Below are positions 61,283-64,000 of a stretch of DNA of 64,000 nt, piece by piece. Origin of the DNA: Aliibacillus thermotolerans (GTDB lineage: Bacteria > Bacillota > Bacilli > Bacillales > Marinococcaceae); NCBI RefSeq assembly GCF_027853235.1, contig NZ_WKJG01000061.1, positions 1 through 64,000 of the forward strand, written 5' to 3'. Numbering within the stretch: the first letter of the stretch is position 1; every line of letters starts with the position of its first letter. A program made the translations under genes and the position numbers. The notes beneath the pieces were generated by a model. The model was not told the DNA's origin and did not search any database. It saw nothing but the letters and a program-made list of their open reading frames with translations.

Positions 61283-63166
61283 TCATAAAGTTACATCATA
61301 TTTTTTTAAAAAATCTCTTGTTTCATCTACTGATTTCCCTTGAAAATACATTAAAACATATCGATACCATTGATGACTAGTTACTCTTGTTGATAATCGA
61401 TGTGCGGATTGATCTATAATGTGAAAACTAATTTCAGGTGGTAAGTATAAAGCTATACATATCGCCACTAAAGTTTCCAAGCTACCATTAGATTCACCAT
61501 TGAAAATCCTTCGTACTTGACGATCATCCATAGGGATTTTTGCTGCTATTTCTTTATAGGTTAACCCGCGCCAATCTTTAACTTTAGCTAAGCAATCACA
61601 AAAATCATTACTCATCTTTCCGTACATTTCCATATTCTCCATGATAACTTTTTCCAAAAATAATTCTTGTTTTTCTGGTGTTGAATTTTCGTAGCCTTGA
61701 TGAAAACTAATATCAAATTCAAATGGGGAGTTCTCATCTCGATTCAGCACACATTCACTATGATAATTTGCACCTATTCTGTCACTCGAGCGTACTGTAA
61801 TTGTAAAAACCAAACAACATTCATTCATGTTGTGCCTTGCATAATTTGTTAATGTTAAATTACCAAATAAATCTTTTTCAACATATTTAGGAGTGTTTAA
61901 TACAAAATGCGAATCTATATAAACATAGCGACCGCTAGATGTAAGCTTTGCAAAATCAGCATCAGTGAATGATAATATTCCCGCATCGACTGCTCCAATT
62001 GAAAAAGTTTGATTTCTTTCTAATGTTCCTTTTTTAAAACTATGTGTAGGTATATACCTACCATCGATGAAGTTAAATGCACCAATAGCTTCCTCATAAC
62101 CCACATCAATCATTCTGATTTTCGCAGCCAATCGAGAAACACCAAAAAACTCAGCTAATTTATCGATAGTCTCTTCTATTATAACTAACAAATCATTGGT
62201 GCCTTTTTCTTTCATTAAATCCTGAATTATAGAATATGCTTCTTGTTTAAACATATTCAGTGGCATCAATATCTTAGGAGCTAAGCTATTAGCCTGCCAT
62301 TCCATCCAATCAATATATTCCTTTTTATTACCTTTAACTCCACCTGATACCTTACAATTAATTTTTGTTATATCTTCATCAAACAAATTTTTAAGCATAA
62401 ATGCTTTTTTATGTAAATGCCAGTGAACACATTCATGAACAATAGTATTATTATATGAACCTAAGTTTCTAAGAAAAAAACAATTAGGGTCTACAAAAAT
62501 GCTACCTTTTTCAACCTTTTTCTCTATTGTTTTATCATGCGTTTCATCGTAAAATGTACTTACAGTATCCTTAAAATAAATTTGCCCAAAGATACTATTA
62601 TCTTTTGAAATTCTAGTCATATGAACAGTTAAACCCATCTGTCTTGCTAATAATTCTGGATCTATTTTGATTGGAGTAATTAAAGCTTCTGGATAATGTT
62701 CTTTTAAAAAATTAGTTGCCACATTATCTAAATCTTCCTTGTAAATAATGGGTACAAAATATTCAGATAATCCATTTTTGATTTTTTTTCGATTTTTTCT
62801 CTGGTTATATATATCGATGTGTTTAATTACAAAATTTTTAAAATGGGTATCCAAATTAATAGTACATTCATAGTGAAACCATTGATAACATATTTCTTGT
62901 TCATCAACTAACCGTTTATTTATATCACTAACCTCAATGTGAGCTTCTAATAAAATATCGAAATCGATTTTTGTTCCAGGTAAATCTTCTATGTAAATTT
63001 GTTTTATTTCTATATCTGATAAGTTTACTTCATCAATTTCTTCAACAACATTTAGGCGTAGTTCTAAATTTTCTACTTGGTCTGTTATGAAGTCCTGAAG
63101 GGCTTCAAACAACTCATTATAATATTTCTCTTTCACATAATTAGTAAATGAATGTTCTAGCCCCAT
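61283..63166 (-). CDS. ImmA/IrrE-type metallopeptidase fused to C-terminal helix-turn-helix
   Basis: 627 residues from ATG 63166 behind AAAGGGAGTCTTGCGT (63199 has no ribosome binding site). It has an unusual N-terminal extension (1-150), a COG2856/ImmA domain with the zinc motif HECVH at residues 244-248 and EWQANSLAPKILMP (third ligand Glu), a variable domain, and an HTH near 550-580 (LTYKEIAAKIPMDDRQVRRIFNG). ImmA/IrrE peptidases cut repressors after DNA damage or other signals. The combination with Abi_C upstream suggests a regulated defence or immunity unit. Confidence 0.85.
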   Translation of the reverse strand: MGLEHSFTNYVKEKYYNELFEALQDFITDQVENLELRLNVVEEIDEVNLSDIEIKQIYIEDLPGTKIDFDILLEAHIEVSDINKRLVDEQEICYQWFHYECTINLDTHFKNFVIKHIDIYNQRKNRKKIKNGLSEYFVPIIYKEDLDNVATNFLKEHYPEALITPIKIDPELLARQMGLTVHMTRISKDNSIFGQIYFKDTVSTFYDETHDKTIEKKVEKGSIFVDPNCFFLRNLGSYNNTIVHECVHWHLHKKAFMLKNLFDEDITKINCKVSGGVKGNKKEYIDWMEWQANSLAPKILMPLNMFKQEAYSIIQDLMKEKGTNDLLVIIEETIDKLAEFFGVSRLAAKIRMIDVGYEEAIGAFNFIDGRYIPTHSFKKGTLERNQTFSIGAVDAGILSFTDADFAKLTSSGRYVYIDSHFVLNTPKYVEKDLFGNLTLTNYARHNMNECCLVFTITVRSSDRIGANYHSECVLNRDENSPFEFDISFHQGYENSTPEKQELFLEKVIMENMEMYGKMSNDFCDCLAKVKDWRGLTYKEIAAKIPMDDRQVRRIFNGESNGSLETLVAICIALYLPPEISFHIIDQSAHRLSTRVTSHQWYRYVLMYFQGKSVDETRDFLKKYDVTL

Positions 63167-63182
63167 ACGCAAGACTCCCTTT

Positions 63183-64000
63183 CTATTTATATTTACCAAT
63201 ATGCATTTTATACGTGTCCCAGGTAAAGTGTACGATAGTTAATGATGCGTTCATTGCTAATTTAGCGTATCGCACAGGTAATTCTGTATAATTCTTTCCT
63301 TTACCATGCCCATCACCTTTATCATTTCTAAGAGAATTTAAACCATCAACTACCTGAATGAAACTACTTAGTATTTTCTTAACATCATTATTATTTTTAG
63401 CTGAGACATTTTCTTTCGGATCTAGATTTAATTTTAAAAACACTTGTTTTCTTAATTGTACTACAGTGGATGATGGAGAATATTCCTCGTCAAATTCATC
63501 TAAAATGTGTTTGAAACAGGACTCTAATAGTTCTTTAGATTTCCCTATCACATCCGAAGGTGATTCTTCAACTAATGACATCATTATGCTGAGTTGACTA
63601 GCTATATAGACATCATTAAACTTTTCTTTGACATCAGTAACCAATGTACTGCTAAATGTTTGATTAGTTGAAAACTTTGACATAAGCGCTTTCAATTTCG
63701 GATAAAGATTTCTCTTTTCAACCGTAAGTAAATCTTCAATGTTTTGATATTCTATATATTCAATTAAATCAGTAACTAATTTTATAATTTCACCATCGTC
63801 AGCTTGATTTATAAACTCAACAAAGGATTTTCCTTTTGATAACTTATATTGCGTTTGGAGTGGTATTCCAACAGAATTCAGCGTAAAATCATCAAATTCT
63901 GAATTACTAAAATTCAAAACATACCCACCATCATTAAAAAAAGTACTAATGAAATTTTTATCATTAAAGCTAAGCAAACCCTTACACACCTCGCAGTCTT
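63183..64000 (-). CDS. Abortive-infection C-terminal-domain (Abi_C) protein, 5' end cut by window edge
   Basis: At least 269 residues; the frame is still open at the right edge and the GTG at 63989 is not a credible start. The C-terminal ESCFKHILDEF ... LNSLRNDKGDGHGKG ... ARLAMNAS-like YAKLAMNASLTIVHFTW pattern is the Abi_C domain, which has HEPN-like features (the conserved RN...H). Members are linked to phage defence, probably as RNases. It is followed after 16 bases by the ImmA/IrrE-HTH gene. Confidence 0.78.
   Translation of the reverse strand, partial: DCEVCKGLLSFNDKNFISTFFNDGGYVLNFSNSEFDDFTLNSVGIPLQTQYKLSKGKSFVEFINQADDGEIIKLVTDLIEYIEYQNIEDLLTVEKRNLYPKLKALMSKFSTNQTFSSTLVTDVKEKFNDVYIASQLSIMMSLVEESPSDVIGKSKELLESCFKHILDEFDEEYSPSSTVVQLRKQVFLKLNLDPKENVSAKNNNDVKKILSSFIQVVDGLNSLRNDKGDGHGKGKNYTELPVRYAKLAMNASLTIVHFTWDTYKMHIGKYK

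Overview
The window looks like a chromosomal segment of a low-GC Gram-positive bacterium of the order Bacillales (inferred). The reasons are the Bacillus-type ribosome binding sites, the codon use, a meso-diaminopimelate dehydrogenase gene as in Lysinibacillus/Sporosarcina-like genera, and a Firmicutes-type siphophage. The genus cannot be fixed from sequence alone.

Layout. (1) 1-3.9 kb: a cobalamin riboswitch controls a cobalt ECF transporter operon (His-rich lipoprotein, CbiM, CbiQ, CbiO, and a membrane-anchored protein with a predicted N-terminal His after signal cleavage). (2) 3.9-10 kb: eroding host DNA. It holds a ddh gene with an in-frame stop, a methyltransferase cut by an intact IS3-family element that itself abuts an IS21 istA remnant, a DJ-1/PfpI gene, an HxlR regulator and a GGDEF-EAL gene that has lost its GGDEF part. 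(3) 10.4-17.3 kb: an acquired region with a serine-recombinase scrap, a RibD-like reductase with a frameshifted WYL regulator, and the aminoglycoside/streptothricin cluster ant(6)-Ia - sat4 - aph(3')-IIIa preceded by a methyltransferase, a nucleotidyltransferase and a DUF1413 gene. (4) 17.4-61 kb: a prophage read almost entirely on the minus strand. From left to right it has a three-gene serine recombinase module with a small SHOCT-like gene; a plus-strand Panacea antitoxin/membrane protein pair; lysis genes; tail; head; terminase; a nucleotide/peptide-modification block (GGCT, amidoligase, DUF4314, two DNA methyltransferases, SAM synthetase); late regulator; and replication genes (SNF2 helicase, VRR-NUC, VapE, antirepressor, PolA, DUF2815, DUF2800, sigma-like factor). 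(5) 61.2-64 kb: an insulated two-gene unit of an Abi_C-domain protein and an ImmA/IrrE-type metallopeptidase fused to a helix-turn-helix.

A second resistance determinant, an Erm 23S rRNA methyltransferase with two leader peptides and a duplicated attenuator segment, sits inside the prophage between the terminase large subunit and the GGCT gene, on the opposite strand. The prophage therefore carries or adjoins genes against macrolides, aminoglycosides and streptothricin.

The most promising less-described material is: the Panacea/five-TM pair in the prophage cargo slot; the Abi_C plus ImmA/IrrE-HTH unit; the amidoligase block, in which two neighbouring proteins share a C-terminal module and have near-identical 49-bp leaders; a dense set of GTTCC motifs next to vapE; a long hairpin that covers the start codon of the sigma-like gene; and a dispersed TTCGAA-containing leader element. 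No CRISPR array, rRNA gene or credible tRNA gene was seen.
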